Positions 51,575-63,270 of a stretch of 64,000 nucleotides of DNA are shown here, piece by piece. The notes below the pieces were generated by a model. The model was not told the DNA's origin and did no database searches. It saw nothing but the letters and a program-made list of their open reading frames with translations. The stretch is taken from contig CAJHNH020003142.1 of assembly GCA_905116865.2 (NCBI GenBank), forward strand, positions 1 through 64,000, in the 5' to 3' direction. The position numbers and the translations under genes were made by a program. Positions within the stretch are counted from its first letter, which is position 1, and each line of letters begins with the position of its first letter. The stretch comes from Candidula unifasciata (Eukaryota > Mollusca > Gastropoda > Stylommatophora > Geomitridae).

Positions 51575-52147
51575 ACAAAGGAGATGATTGGTCGTAGACC
51601 ACGAAGCAGATCAAGAAGACTCTCGAGAGATAATGTCCAGGCAGACCTGCAAACACTTGGTGTTACAAACTGGAAAGAGAAGGCCAACCAGAGAGATGAA
51701 TCGAGGAGGGTGAAATCTGCAGCAATGAACCTCAATGGCTCGGAATGCTGAAACGAGTGAGGAGTATTGTCTGGATTTTTTCACCAGGTCACACCGATGT
51801 GTTGGGAAATGAACAGGCGGACAGATTGGCTGGCTCTGCACATACAGCTACATGATAGGGCAGACGTGGTTAGTGCCTTTTGGGAGAGCGTGTACAATTC
51901 GGAGGAGCAGATGGATCACCACGGTCTGGTGAGATTGATGACGAGAGGTTCTGGTAGATGTTCGAGGCTCAGAGGAAAGTCAAGACGGACGTTTAATCAG
52001 AAAGCTACTGGCACCATTAGTATTGGAACTCTTCGCTGGCTGCTTAAGATTGGGGACGGAGCGCTTATGGGAATGCCCCAAGTGCTGTAATGTCGGTTCT
52101 TAAATCAAATCAAATCAAATCGGAATGCTGAAGAAGAAGAAGAAGAC
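51575..52147 (+). pseudogene. RT C-terminal fragment split by a younger retrotransposon
   Basis: The left part (to 51752) encodes IGRRPRSRSRRLSRDNVQAD, then LQTLGVTNWKEKANQRDE. Its (GAA)n tail resumes at 52131 after the insertion at 51753-52119. Confidence 0.8.
51753..52119 (+). mobile_element. 5'-truncated RNase H-type retrotransposon with TSD
   Basis: 'ggattttttcaccaggtcac', MNRRTDWLALH, LRGKSRRTFNQKATGTISIG and a final 'gtcggttcttaaatcaaatc' tail of (TCAAA)n. The 13-bp duplication tcggaatgctgaa lies at 51740-51752 and 52120-52132. Confidence 0.93.
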
Positions 52148-52149
52148 AT

Positions 52150-52275
52150 TTTACGTTAAGTAGTTTGCCATTGCCTCTAAACTGTCAGCACCGGGTACCA
52201 CTATCAAAACCAAGGCAAGACAAATAATCCGCAGCTGGGATCTAACCCGGCACCCCGACATGACGAAAATGCAAA
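52150..52275 (-). repeat. SINE family C, partial copy
   Basis: 'agtttgccattgcctctaaac', 'gtaccactatcaaaaccaagg' and 'ggatctaacccggcaccccg' are the reversed middle and B box, followed by an A run. Confidence 0.65.
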
Positions 52276-52560
52276 AAAAAAAAAAAAAAGGTTCAACTAC
52301 TAACTACTGGTTATATTTCCCACCCGGTTAGTTTTGTATGACATAAGTAGGTGCATTTCCGTGAAGTAATCGCAGATGAAACGAATATCCCCGTGGACGC
52401 CTGGGGCTGCTCTGTTGGGCATAATAAATTAGGAACAATTAAAGAAGAGACACGATTGGTTGGTCGCGCGGTTTCCGTGTGTATACGCAATGCACGACAA
52501 AATGTCGGACTTGGAGGAACTCATGCTGAAGTATTTAACTAAAAGCAAAGGGTTAAAAAA
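52276..52560. other. Unassigned sequence
   Basis: No gene recognised; frames are short and lack domains. Confidence 0.4.
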
Positions 52561-52576
52561 TAAAAGAGTGGCGAGG

Positions 52577-52580
52577 AGGA

Positions 52581-52630
<50 letters not shown>

Positions 52631-52646
52631 GGGGGGGGGGGGGGAG
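52577..52646. repeat. (GA)n and poly-G
   Basis: A pure GA run is followed by about 15 G. Confidence 0.95.
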
Positions 52647-52744
52647 GTGGTAATTACGGGATTTAATTATGGGTAAACCATAATCTGTATGTTTGCACGC
52701 ATGCATGGGAATGTAGGTGTGTATACCTATGTGTGTGTGAGTGC

Positions 52745-52969
52745 TTTTTATTCTTCCTCTTCTTCTCCTCATCCTCCTCCTGCTTCTTCTTCTTCTTCTT
52801 CTTCTTCTTCTTCTTTTCCTCCTCCTTTCTTCTTCTTCTTCTTCTTCTTCTTCTTCTTCTTCTTCTTCTTCTTCTTCTTCTTCTTCTTCTTCTTCTTCTT
52901 CTTCTTCTTCTTCTTCTTCTTCTTCTTCTTCTTCTTCTTCTTCTTCTCTTCTTCTCTTCTTCTTCTCTG

Positions 52970-53000
<31 letters not shown>

Positions 53001-53425
53001 ATGCTGCTGCTGCTTCTTCTTCTTCTGCTTCTTCTGCTTCTTTCTTCTCCTTTCTTCTTCCTCTTCTCCTCTCCTCTTTCTTCTTCTCTGTCGTCTTCTT
53101 CCCTTCTTCTTCCTTCTTTATTCTTTCTTCTTCTTCTTCTTCTCTTCTTCTTTCTTCTTCTTCCTATTCCTTCTTTTCTTCTCTTCTTTCTTCTGCTCCT
53201 CTTCTGTTCATTCTTCTTTCTTTCTTCTTCTCTCTTCTGTTTCTTCTTCTTCTCTCTCTTCTTTCTTTCTTCTTCTCTTCTTCTTCTTCTTTCTTCTTTC
53301 TTCTTCTTCTTCTTCTTCTTTTTTTCTCTTCTCTCTTCTTCTTCTTCTTCTTCTTTTTTTCTTCTTTTTCTTGTTCTTTCTCTTCTTCTTCTTCTTCTTT
53401 TTTTCTTCTTTTTCTTCTTCTATCT
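52745..53425. repeat. Large CTT microsatellite with a CTG block
   Basis: (CTT)n of about 200 bp (52782-52950), a (CTG)n block of about 40 bp (52970-53012), then 400 bp of impure CTT/TTC. Poly-Leu, poly-Phe and poly-Ser frames are artefacts. Confidence 0.97.
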
Positions 53426-53439
53426 CAGGATGAACACCT

Positions 53440-53990
53440 CTGAACCATGCCTATTTCTCTCTTCTTTTGTCGTCTCACTGATACCAGGTTATAGCCCTAG
53501 TGTCCTGGTTTTCTGTGTTTGTCTTGCGCTATTTTTTGGGTGGCTGGAGTGATGGATTTGTTCATCTATTTGCAGTTTTCAGCTACAACATTTATCCATC
53601 TCTTCATTAGTCTTTCCCTCGTCTTCCTCCACGATGTAAAATGTCTCATATGCAGCTTGCTTTGTCTTCATTCACACCAGATGGCCGAACCATTTCATTC
53701 TTTGTCTGTCAGTATAATTCAGACACTGTCTTATTCCAACTTTCTCTCTATTCTTCTTTTTCTTCTGCTGCATTTCTATCCCCCAATGGAGCATAGGCCC
53801 TAACCCACTCACGCCAAGTCGTTCTTTCTTCGCCATTGCATGGAGGGTCTCCCCATATCCTCCCCATCTTTCTAACTTCGTTCTCCAGCTCTCTTCTCCA
53901 TGTGTTTTTTGGCCTTTCTTTATTCCTGTGCCCCTGTGGGTTTCAATGCAAAGACATTCTATTCTGGTATTATATTCGTAAGCCTGTCCC
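53440..53990 (-). pseudogene. Retrotransposon C-terminal fragment adjoining the CTT tract
   Basis: Minus-strand relative of 44605-44960: 'accaggttatagccctagtg', 'cagatggccgaaccatttc' and 'cagtataattcagacactg'. The C-terminal RRMKWFGHLV-type region is visible in pieces. Confidence 0.65.
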
Positions 53991-54208
53991 TTCGTGTATT
54001 ATTAGTAACCTCATGGAGACATCGAATTGCACAGGTAGTTTTTTTTTTTTTTGATATTCTAGTGTCTAATTCATCGTCAGTGTTTGGAACTGATTGTGCA
54101 CAGTAGGGACGATGATGCTATTAATCATTTGCTGTTTTGCTGGAAGGGTGTCAAAGCAGTGGGAGCTAGATGGTAGGTGACAGCATTTGCCTTCTGTACT
54201 CTATCTCC

Positions 54209-54816
54209 TCCGAGCCGTCGTGGTCTAGCGGCTAGACGCTCGCCTGCGGATCGGAAGGTCGTGGGTTTGTTTCCTAACAGGTGCCGGACGTTTTTTTTTT
54301 CCTCTTCAAAACTGACATTGGCTTCCATTTCGACTTGGCCTTGAGTGGGTGTCAGGTACAGTTCTGGGAAGTAAAGGCGGCCGGTGTGATGCTGATCACA
54401 TCACCCACCAAGGTCTGTTTGGACTATAAAATATAAGTCTAGCCCTATATACCCAATACGCCTAAAGGCGTGGAAAAGGGTCTTCTACTTTTAATTCACT
54501 TACTCTGGCTTCTGTCGACCCTGCCATCGTCTGTAAAAATAGTAAAAGTAAAGTAAAGGACCATTTCCATGCCTTTAGGCGTATAGGGCATATAGGGCTA
54601 GACCTTTATTTTTATAGACCAACGGCACAAGATGGGTGATATGGGCTTCACGCCGGCCGCCTCTACTTTCCGAGACTGCACCCGGTACCCACTCAAAGCT
54701 GGGTCGACTTGGGAGCCAAGGTCATTTTGAAGAAAAGTCTGTCTCCGCCAGGGAGCGAACCCACGACCTTCCGAACCGCGGCGCGCGTCTAGCCGCTCTG
54801 CCAAGGCGACTCCCGT
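54209..54816. repeat. Inverted pair of SINE family A copies, tail to tail
   Basis: The plus copy (54209-54492) has head gccgtcgtggtctagcggct. The minus copy (54540-54816) starts 'gtaaaggaccatttccatgcc' and ends with the reversed head 'gcgtctagccgctctgcc'. Arms of about 270 bp could pair around a 47-bp spacer. Confidence 0.88.
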
Positions 54817-54904
54817 CTGTAAAAATGCTTCCCAGATATTTGAATTCTCGTACTTGTTTGATTGTAATAACCGTACGCTTGTCACTCTGGTCGTGGAGTT
54901 AGGT

Positions 54905-55390
54905 GGCTAATTTGCTACCGCAGCGACACATATGTACAACACCAAATCTCACAATACCTGTTGCAAAGTCACCATATCTTCCTTTTCCGGTCCTAACGTC
55001 ACACAAGCTGTCCACCTTCCACCACACATGTCTACGTAGAATTATCAAAATTTTCTGGCCATATACAGTCTCAAACACTAAACTACTTCAAGCCACAAAC
55101 CAAGAAACTTTAGACAGTATGATAACCAAGAGAAGATGGAAATGGCTTGGCTACGTTATGAGAATGAATTCTGATATACCTGCCAAAAACAGCTCTCACA
55201 TGGATACCAGAGGGAAAGAGAAAACAGGGGCGTCAAAAAACAATACGGAGACGAACGATGGAAAGTGACCTGAGTGCGGCATCTTTGACATGGCAAACTG
55301 CACTGAAGATTGCACAGGACAGGAAAGCATGGAAAGTCCTCTCTAAAGCCTCGTGTGCCACGAGGCATAACGAGAATTGATAATGACGAT
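54905..55390 (+). pseudogene. Non-LTR RT C-terminal fragment
   Basis: Encodes KLSTFHHTCLRRIIKIFWP, TISN-like 'TVSNTKLLQATNQE', RRWKWLGYVMRMNSDIPAKN and, after a frameshift, GRQKTIRRRTMESDLSAA-like sequence. It follows the LR.IL.I.WP..ISN..L...T.Q......RRW.W.GHVLRM pattern. Confidence 0.85.
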
Positions 55391-55790
55391 GAACGTCCGA
55401 TAAAGCGCAGCAGTAAAAGATCGAGGTCTGGCCTTATGAACCAGGTCGGCCCACCTTCCGAGATTGTTTAGGAAGTAATGGGCCGAACCAATCGTCGACG
55501 AGGGATCTTTCTACTGATGATCAGTGGACCCATGCTGTGCATGCTTCCCTGCGAAATTTTTATTATTATTAATACATTAACATGGACTTTCATGTTATTA
55601 TGTTTTCTGCCTATTCTCATTAACATAGTTTTGGCGTTAGGATTACATTGGAGAAGGCGTATCCTTATATTTGCTCCTCGTAGCTTCATTTTTAAGAATA
55701 TGTTTGCGTAGCTAGCGTTATAGTATTAATAACTGGTAGCTTTAACACTTACATGCTTCTATTGACTCGAGAATCAACTGTACACACATG
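55391..55790. other. Unassigned sequence
   Basis: A plus frame at 55478-55711 has a hydrophobic stretch (IFIIINTLTWTFMLLCFLPI) but no codon or splice support. No gene called. Confidence 0.35.
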
Positions 55791-55814
55791 TCTTGATTGC
55801 AACTGACTCCCAGA

Positions 55815-55868
55815 GCATGTTGAGAAAGGTGTAGATAGGCATGCTCTATGCAGAGTGGCAAGCATCAC
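55815..55868 (+). pseudogene. Small RNase H-type retrotransposon remnant
   Basis: 'gctctatgcagagtggcaag' and 'catcacttcagaggtcccaa' match the segment upstream of the RNase H motif at 47663-47705. Confidence 0.5.
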
Positions 55869-56045
55869 TTCAGAGGTCCCAAGTAGGTAGGTAGGTAGTT
55901 GTACTTCACCAGGACATCACACAAGCGATAAACACCCGGTGACACAAAGTGCCACCATGCGGATGAGGATCACCCGTGGAGAGGTTCCGGAAACCCCTTT
56001 CAGCCGTTAGGCCATATCTATGGCTAGGCCATTGTCACATATCAC
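55869..56045 (+). repeat. SINE-like family J copy
   Basis: A short (GTAG)n is followed by 'ttcaccaggacatcacacaag', 'aacacccggtgacacaaag', 'gatcacccgtggagaggttc' and 'ccgttaggccatatctatgg'. Relatives at 58240, 60785 (-) and 63055. Confidence 0.8.
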
Positions 56046-56198
56046 TCATGTCACGTGCCTGATTTAAGGATTTCTCCTTCAGAACCAACAGTACTCAGAA
56101 ATAATTATGTTGAGTCGTTTGGCTCGTATTGGTCTAAGGGATGCCCCGTGGCCAATATACGCTCAACTTATTTCTGGAGTAGGGCAACTCAAGTTTTG

Positions 56199-56203
56199 GC
56201 ACT

Positions 56204-56272
<69 letters not shown>
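56199..56272. repeat. (AT)n microsatellite
   Basis: About 35 TA dinucleotides. Confidence 0.97.
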
Positions 56273-56275
<3 letters not shown>

Positions 56276-57210
56276 TTCCTAGGCACACTTGGCTGGACAC
56301 CCCCACTACTATAAAAAGATAGCCCCCAGGTTATGATAGTCTACTATCATAACCATGTTAACACATATAACAATTATTATTCATACACACATCAATGCTA
56401 AACAATTAGAAAAGTGAAATAGAGACACCTAAGTCAGCCATGAAAATGAATGTATGTAATAAGTGTCAATTATTTACACAAATAAAAGAATAATGTTCCA
56501 GAATGTTTCTAGGATCAGGACTCAGAGCTACGACTCAGATATTGAAACAGCTAGACCGTCTAGAAGAGTATCTCAATGTCATCAGCGGAAACAGTGGAGC
56601 TGTGGGGAATAGAGCCTGATACTAAAACAAAAACTGCCACTTATCAGAGTTCCCATGTTGATGCTCCCCTCAGTCCCTGGTGATTCGACTGTAGTTGACT
56701 CTGGTAGCTCTGCCTCAAGTTGATCTGGTCACAGAGGACTACCTCACCATCGAGGACACAGAAACTGCATAGGGACTCACAAAGTTTCTTCCACAGGTCA
56801 GGTCACAAACTGTCTCAGAGCCCAACCAGGCTCCTGAAGACTAGTACACTCGCTCACTGGCACAACCTCTGCAAATGTTCACTCTTCCTAAAGCTCACAC
56901 CCACACTCTGGTCATGTTGAGGTATTGGTACATAGAGCATGACATTGTTATGTCTTGTACACAAACTGTGGTTAGCTAGTGGTTGGTTGTTGGCTGTTGG
57001 TAGGACTGTAATTGATCTGCCCGCTCTCTACAGAGGTTTCATCCTGTCAGAATTAGTAATCACCAAGAGGGTATCATCTTGACAGGAAAGAACTCAGAAT
57101 TAGCAATCAGTTTCCACCACCCATCAGCCTACTCCACCCATGCTCCTCTGTTACATTCCTCAGAGTGTACTCTCAAGACCAGGAGACAATGTCTCCTTTC
57201 ATTTATCTGT
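56273..57210. other. Unassigned sequence with a small perfect hairpin
   Basis: ggttatgatag / ctatcataacc (56331-56356) forms an 11-bp stem with a 4-base loop. The rest shows no gene. Confidence 0.45.
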
Positions 57211-57444
57211 CTGTAAACACTGGTGTCTGTGTGCAGATGTGAGGGGAGAGAGAGAATGATATATGTGTGATAGTGTCTATCTCCACTATATATATGGCAG
57301 ATGTGAGGGGAGAGAGAGAATGATATATGTGTGATAGTGTCTATCTATCTCCACTATATATATATATAGTGGAGATAGACACTATCACACATATATCATT
57401 CTCTCTCTCCCCTCACATCTGCACACAGACACCAGTGTTTGCAG
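57211..57444. repeat. Large palindrome with an additional direct copy
   Basis: The left arm 57211-57294 (starts ctgtaaacactggtgtctgt) is inverted at 57361-57444 with one visible mismatch. Between them, 57297-57360 is a direct copy of the left arm's inner part. The arms contain 'gaatgatatatgtgtgatag' and AT-rich centres. Confidence 0.92.
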
Positions 57445-58239
57445 TCAGTACCCGTATCTCCTCCGTCTCTCAGGCTATTCACTACACACCCATGGATCTG
57501 GGTCAAACACACTCAAGGCAACGCGCTAGTTGTCGATAAGACTGATCTATATACTCCGTCCCCGTTAATACTGCACAAACTTCTGTTGCTAGTTCAAAGG
57601 ATTAATACTTGTAGGATTAATTATCTTTACCAATGATGTCGGTTATTTAGAGCACAAACTATTTAGTCTGTACAGAAGAAGGTCTAAGGTTCGGATCCGG
57701 TTCTCTGGACATCAAGAACGGTCGAACTCTGTGCGATCCCATAACCGATACCACTCAATCTACAGCAGTGACCCTTTTAACAAGACATCATTTAAGGTAC
57801 TTGTAAACTATAATTAACTTACCCAAGCTTAGGAAATGTCCTGGACACTACAGGCCGCCTTCTCAAAGTATAAATTTATGAGGCGCCGATGAACACATCT
57901 GATCTCTAGGAATGCAGGCAGAAGAATGCCCGCTCTAACTTAAGCCTAGCGTCAGTAGAAAAGAAGTTCCTTGTATACATGAGCAAGTAGTAAACCGGTT
58001 TCTATGAATATTCAAATAAAACCCTAGAAATCGTCAACCTACAGTTGCAAATTTGAAAATGACGATAAGTCAAAGCAACTAGAAGGTCTAGAAATTACTA
58101 TTTTACCCGATAAAGGGATAGATCAATATAAGGGACTATATAGCTTTCCGGGCGGGTCTAAGTTGGAAATTTTTCTGAGCGCGGGGTGTACCAGGTCTCG
58201 ACTCGTTACTATGTGTAGTGGCGGTTCATTCCTTAACAG
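57445..58239. other. Unassigned sequence
   Basis: No gene or repeat partner recognised. Confidence 0.4.
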
Positions 58240-58340
58240 CCATATTTATGGCCCGACTATATTGAAGACCCCGGCAAAAGCCAGCATGGGGCTTCAAAAT
58301 AACAACAAAATTTATCTCACGAGGGGACGACTTCTATGGT
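58240..58340 (+). repeat. Family J fragment
   Basis: 'gccatatttatggcccgac', 'ccggcaaaagccagcatggg' and 'gaggggacgacttctat' match the 3' part of the copy at 63055. Confidence 0.7.
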
Positions 58341-59290
58341 CCATAGCAGTTAGCGTCCTCTGGATATTTTCTCCAGGTATGCCTGTGTTCTGAGACATGA
58401 GCAGCAGACAGACTGGCAGGTTCTGCGCCAGTTTTTGGTGAATTGATGTATGAACAAGCTAGATGTTGTGAGGGCCCTTTTTTAGCGAGTGAACAGTCTG
58501 AGGCACAAATAGATAATTACAGTCTGAGCAGAATGGCGCTACGGGGGAGTTACCAGGGTAGTTTTGTAGTCTGGTTGTCTTAGTTTCAGTTTCATAGCAA
58601 ACGGATCACCCCATCTTTGCTCCGCTTCTGTGCCAACGAAAAACGCACAGAATGTTTATCACAGTCCCATGTGGAAAGATTGACAGACTGCGATCTTACC
58701 ATATCTAGCATACACACGCATTAAAGCACACGGTAGCCATCTGAAGTGCTAACACAAACAGTCCGACATTAGAAATGCAGTTTATTATTGATGGTAGCAT
58801 AAGTCAATAACAGATCAGCAGTTGCCTACGCGATCATTTTTAATCACATACGGGCACCATCAACATTGCGACGACAGGAATCGCGGCATTTTCTGAATCT
58901 ACAGTTCACACCACCACGTTGGTCACAGTCGAAAACACATTATAAATGAAATCCGCAGCTCACAGTGTCACGCCATACATTCAACTCAATAGCTGGGCGA
59001 TGAAATTATATCCAGTCTATGAATGGAGCAAAAATGCATCAGCACCGTTTAGCATGAGCAAAAAATTTGCCACGGCTTCAAGCAGTACCCCTGCCTAGCG
59101 TCCATTTTTACTGGAAGTTACCAGGGGATCTGGCCGACGCCCAAACACTCAAGGGAAGGGTGAGACGGATGTACCATCAGTTACTGGTACTATCGGAACT
59201 GGAACTCTTCGCTTGCTGCTGAAAATGGGGATGGAGCGCTTATGGGAGTGTCCTGAGTGCTGTGATGTCACTCCTTAATTCAACATTCAA
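58341..59290 (+). pseudogene. RNase H-type retrotransposon fragment split by an insertion
   Basis: The left part (to 58558) has 'cctctggatattttctccagg' and the GNExxDRL-equivalent region. The right part (from 59116) has 'gatctggccgacgcccaaac', LLKMGMERLWECPECCDV and the tail (ATTCAAC)n. Confidence 0.82.
58559..59115. mobile_element. Unclassified 557-bp insertion with 11-bp TSD
   Basis: Flanked by perfect agttaccaggg at 58548-58558 and 59116-59126 inside the retrotransposon. No inverted ends or coding frame. It contains 'ccagtctatgaatggagc', also found near 28770 in variant form. The TSD length suggests retroposition. Confidence 0.75.
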
Positions 59291-59394
59291 CACTATTCAG
59301 CATTATTTAACACTGGCAGGCTCTGAATGAGTGACGTAAGCATGCAGCCAAAAGGCAGCAATCATGACGTAAAACGAGTTGCGTATTTGTAATA

Positions 59395-59760
59395 AATAGT
59401 AAACAATAAAAATGAATAGTAAACAATGAAAAAAAATAGGAAACAATAAAAATAAATAGCAAACAATAAAAATAAATAGCAAACAATAAAAATAAATAGC
59501 AAACAATAAAAATAAATAGCAAAATTAAAATAAATAGTAAACAATAGAAAACAATAGAAATAAATAGTAAACAATACAAATAATTAGTAAAAAATAAAAA
59601 TAATTACTAAAAAATAACAACAAATAGTAAAAAATAACGATAAATAGTAAACAAAAACGATAAATAGTAAAAAAAAAATAACAATAAATACTAAACAATA
59701 AAAATAAATACTAAACAATACAAATAAACAGTAAACGATAAAAATAAATAGTAAATTTTT
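59395..59760. repeat. 20-bp A-rich minisatellite, about 18 units
   Basis: The unit is aaacaataaaaataaatagc with many single-base variants and indels. Confidence 0.92.
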
Positions 59761-59811
59761 GATGTTGTGGCAATAGAAAGTGAGGCTGTGATGACAGCTA
59801 TTACATGTATA

Positions 59812-60095
59812 CCGGAGCCGCGTTAGCGCAGTTGATAGGAGACACGCTTTCAAATCCAGCTGCGACTCGCTGCAGCCCACGGCCTTTGTTCGAAACCGGG
59901 CGGTAATGGAAACTAGAGTTAACACTCTGGGGTAAATGGAGGAACGTCGCTGTAGCTACGGAGTTGCGTGCGGACGGCGACACTGGCGGACAGTTTCTTA
60001 TCAGCTGCCCGTACTGGTGGCAGAGCACTTGTGGTTTATAACCGTGTGCAGTGACGCTGGTTCACATCGCCCGACTTTTTCTTTACCTTTACCTT
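59812..60095 (+). repeat. SINE family G copy with tRNA-like head
   Basis: Head 'ggagccgcgttagcgcagtt' then 'gataggagacacgc', B box-like 'gttcgaaaccgg', body 'gaacgtcgctgtagctacgg', end 'cgactttttctttacc'. Confidence 0.82.
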
Positions 60096-60784
60096 TCTAT
60101 GCATACCTGGCTACAGCTAAAATGTCCTTCCATCCTTTCATACAAACCTACGCTGCAAAAGATTGAAAGGCAGTGAATGAATTAACTCCGATTCTTTCCT
60201 TAATGAAGGATAGCCAGAATAATTTGGTTTAAGACGAGATTTGAAAACATGCTGTTCATCATTACATAGATATTTAAGTCATGTAATAGTCAACGGTGTT
60301 CTCATTTTCCGACCACATTCTCGTATTCTCTCTTATCGATTTTTGTTTTCATACAAGAAGGTCGAAATAAGCAGGCGAAAAGAATTACCACCGGAAATAA
60401 GCTACCGGGCATAGAAAATCCAATGAGGCAAAATGGGTTTTTGTTTTGACATTTCTCTTCAGAAAACAGCGGCTGTGAAGAAAAAAGAAAAGAAACATAA
60501 GGAGTGGAAAACAAACTGAAATTAGGAAAATGCAACGAATGATCAAAGTTGTTGTATTGATAAACAGTCAAAATAACAGTAGATTCTGTGCATACGGCTA
60601 CCTGAAGGGGAAAGCGAGATTGAAAAATCTTGTACACTTTTCATTCTACAATTTATTTACATGAATATAGTGTTTCACTATGCACATCATTATTCTACGT
60701 TATCTCCCTCTTTATCACTGCACTTTGCCCAACGGCCAATGTGTGTTAATTCATGCATACTTCTCGCCCTTTTTAGGATGAAAA
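60096..60784. other. Unassigned sequence
   Basis: No gene recognised; a minus frame at 60302-60637 lacks a domain. Confidence 0.4.
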
Positions 60785-60948
60785 TTTTCGTTATTTGAAA
60801 CCCTACTCTGGCTTTTGCCAGGGGCCGCAATATAGCCTGGCCATAAATGAGGCCTAAAGGCTGTTTGTTGGACCTCTCAACGGGTGATCCTCATCCACAT
60901 GGTAGCACATTGTGTCATCGGGTGTTTATCGCTTGTGTGATCTCCTGG
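60785..60948 (-). repeat. Family J copy leading into the ATCT array
   Basis: 'cttttgccaggggccgc', 'caacgggtgatcctcatcc', 'gtgtcatcgggtgtttatcg' and 'cttgtgtgatctcctgg', then (TATC)n begins. Confidence 0.85.
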
Positions 60949-61395
<447 letters not shown>

Positions 61396-61742
61396 TCCAC
61401 CCGTCCGTCTGTATATCATTTCATCCCTGGTCTGTTCCTCTCTTCCTCTGTTCACTCTGCTAGGCCCTTTATTCCTCCGCCCATTGGTTTGTCTGTCGGT
61501 CGGTCGGTCGGTCTGTTTGTATCTTTACAAACCCCCAACTCCACCCTCGCCACCCTTTTTCCCGTCTGTGTATGGACTCTGTCAACCAAATAAAATGTAG
61601 CTGCCACTTCAGGCCGTCCCAGTTACGTCCCTGATTGCTTGTCTGAGCGCAGGTCTGCCGGTCTGTTCACACGCGGAGCATTCGTGTGATGAATGTTTGA
61701 TTCAGATACAGCTCACGCAGAATCAAGGTACATGCGCAACGA
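61396..61742. other. Unassigned sequence
   Basis: Short (GGTC)n near 61497-61512; no gene recognised. Confidence 0.4.
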
Positions 61743-62341
61743 CAAGGGTTCTCAACCTTCCTAATGCGGCGAGCCTTTAATACAGTTCCTCGTGTTGTGG
61801 TGACCCTTTAATACAGTTCCTCGTGTTGTGGTGACCCTTTAATACAGTTCCTTGTGTTGTGGTGACCCTTTAATACAGTTCCTCGTGTTGTGGTGACCCT
61901 TTAATACAGTTCCTCGTGTTGTGGTGACCCTTTAATACAGTTCCTTGTGTTGTGGTGACCCTTTAATACAGTTCCTCATGTTGTGGCGACCCTTTAATAC
62001 AGTTCCTCGTGTTGTGGTGACCCTTTAATACAGTTCCTCCTGTTGTGGCGACCCTTTAATACAGTTCCTCGTTTTGTGGCGACCCTTTAATACAGTTCCT
62101 CTTGTTGTGGCGACCCTTTAATACAGTTCCTCATGTTGTGGCGACCCTTTAATACAGTTCTTTGTGTTGTGGCGACCTTCGAATACAGTTCCTCCTGTTG
62201 TGGCGACCCCCATCCATCCACTTATTTGCTCGCTACTTCATAACTTCAGTGAATCTGTGTTTTCCGATAATCTTTGGCGACCCCTGTGAAAGGCTCCTTT
62301 GACCCACAAAAGGATCGCCACCCTAAGGTTAAGAACCGCTG
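61743..62341. mobile_element. SPIN-like hAT element with internal satellite expansion
   Basis: The left end caagggttctcaaccttcct and the right end, inverted, CAGCGGTTCTTAACCTTAGG match SPIN-type TIRs. The right arm has 'ggcgacccctgtgaaaggc' and 'gtgttttccgataatc', the family's subterminal sequence. Between the ends a 31-bp unit (tttaatacagttcctcgtgt, then tgtggtgaccc) derived from the left subterminal region is repeated about 14 times (61780-62200). No clear TSD. Confidence 0.85.
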
Positions 62342-62532
62342 CATTACAGGTTTGATTCTTTTAATGAGTGCGACGATTGTTCTGTCTGTTGTCATAGGGT
62401 GATAATGCCGCAGTTTAGGGCTGTATCGTTATATCATCATCATCATCATCAGTTTTCTATTTTTGTGAAATAACTTTACTGTACATAGAAACAATACTAA
62501 CATATTTATTGTATTCTTCTATTCCGTTATTC

Positions 62533-62756
62533 GTCAGCTCTGTGGCTAAGTCGACGCGAACGCTTCGTGATGCCGGAATGCCGGGTTCGATCCCAGTTGC
62601 GGGCCATCCGCCTTGCTTTGGTTTCGACAGTGATATAAAGAAAGCCGACCGCCCAGAAGCAATGGCAAATTACTGGACGTATATTTGCCTAAAAAAACCA
62701 CACAACAGCCAGGGGGGGTTGGTTCTGCAACGTCCTGTAAAGGATACGCAACAACC
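62533..62756 (+). repeat. SINE family C copy
   Basis: Head 'gtcagctctgtggctaagtc', B box 'gccgggttcgatccca', end 'caacgtcctgtaaaggatac' then 'gcaacaaccc'. Confidence 0.9.
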
Positions 62757-63054
62757 CATTCGGTTATCCAACACAGCCCTGGTTCGGACGGTGACAAATA
62801 ATCGAAGCTTTGCTATGTATTAATCCAGAAACCATGAGTTGTGAATCTTTGGCTCGGTACAATGGATATCACAACCCTTCGGCCTTGATTCTATGATAGG
62901 TACCGTAAAGTCTGGGAGAAATGTGACTTTTCTGCCTAGCCCCGATGTAAACTCGGGCCATATAAATTTTTATTATTATTAAAAAGTAGACGTTCGCAGA
63001 GTGATAGTAGCATATGAAATTTATGCAGGTCGAAACGATCTCTCCATAATACTC
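62757..63054. other. Unassigned sequence
   Basis: No gene or repeat partner recognised. Confidence 0.4.
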
Positions 63055-63270
63055 TCTCTTGCTGTACCCCACCAGGTCATCACGCAAGCGACAAACACCC
63101 GGTGACACAAAATGCCACCATGCGGAAGAGGTTCACCCGTGGAGAGGTCCCAGAAACCCCTTTCAGCCGTAAGGCCATATTTATGGCACGGCTATATTTA
63201 GGGTCCCCCGCAAAAGCCTGGTTGGGGCTTCAAATAACGAAAAATGTCATCCCACATGGGGACGACTTGC
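63055..63270 (+). repeat. Family J copy, best preserved
   Basis: 'tgtaccccaccaggtcatcac', 'aacacccggtgacacaaaa', 'gttcacccgtggagaggtcc', 'gccgtaaggccatatttatgg' and 'acatggggacgacttgc'. Confidence 0.85.

Noticed and set aside
44213..53552. Very long frames of poly-Phe, poly-Leu, poly-Ser, poly-Glu and poly-Lys
   Set aside because: They are translations of GAA/CTT microsatellites and carry no coding signal.
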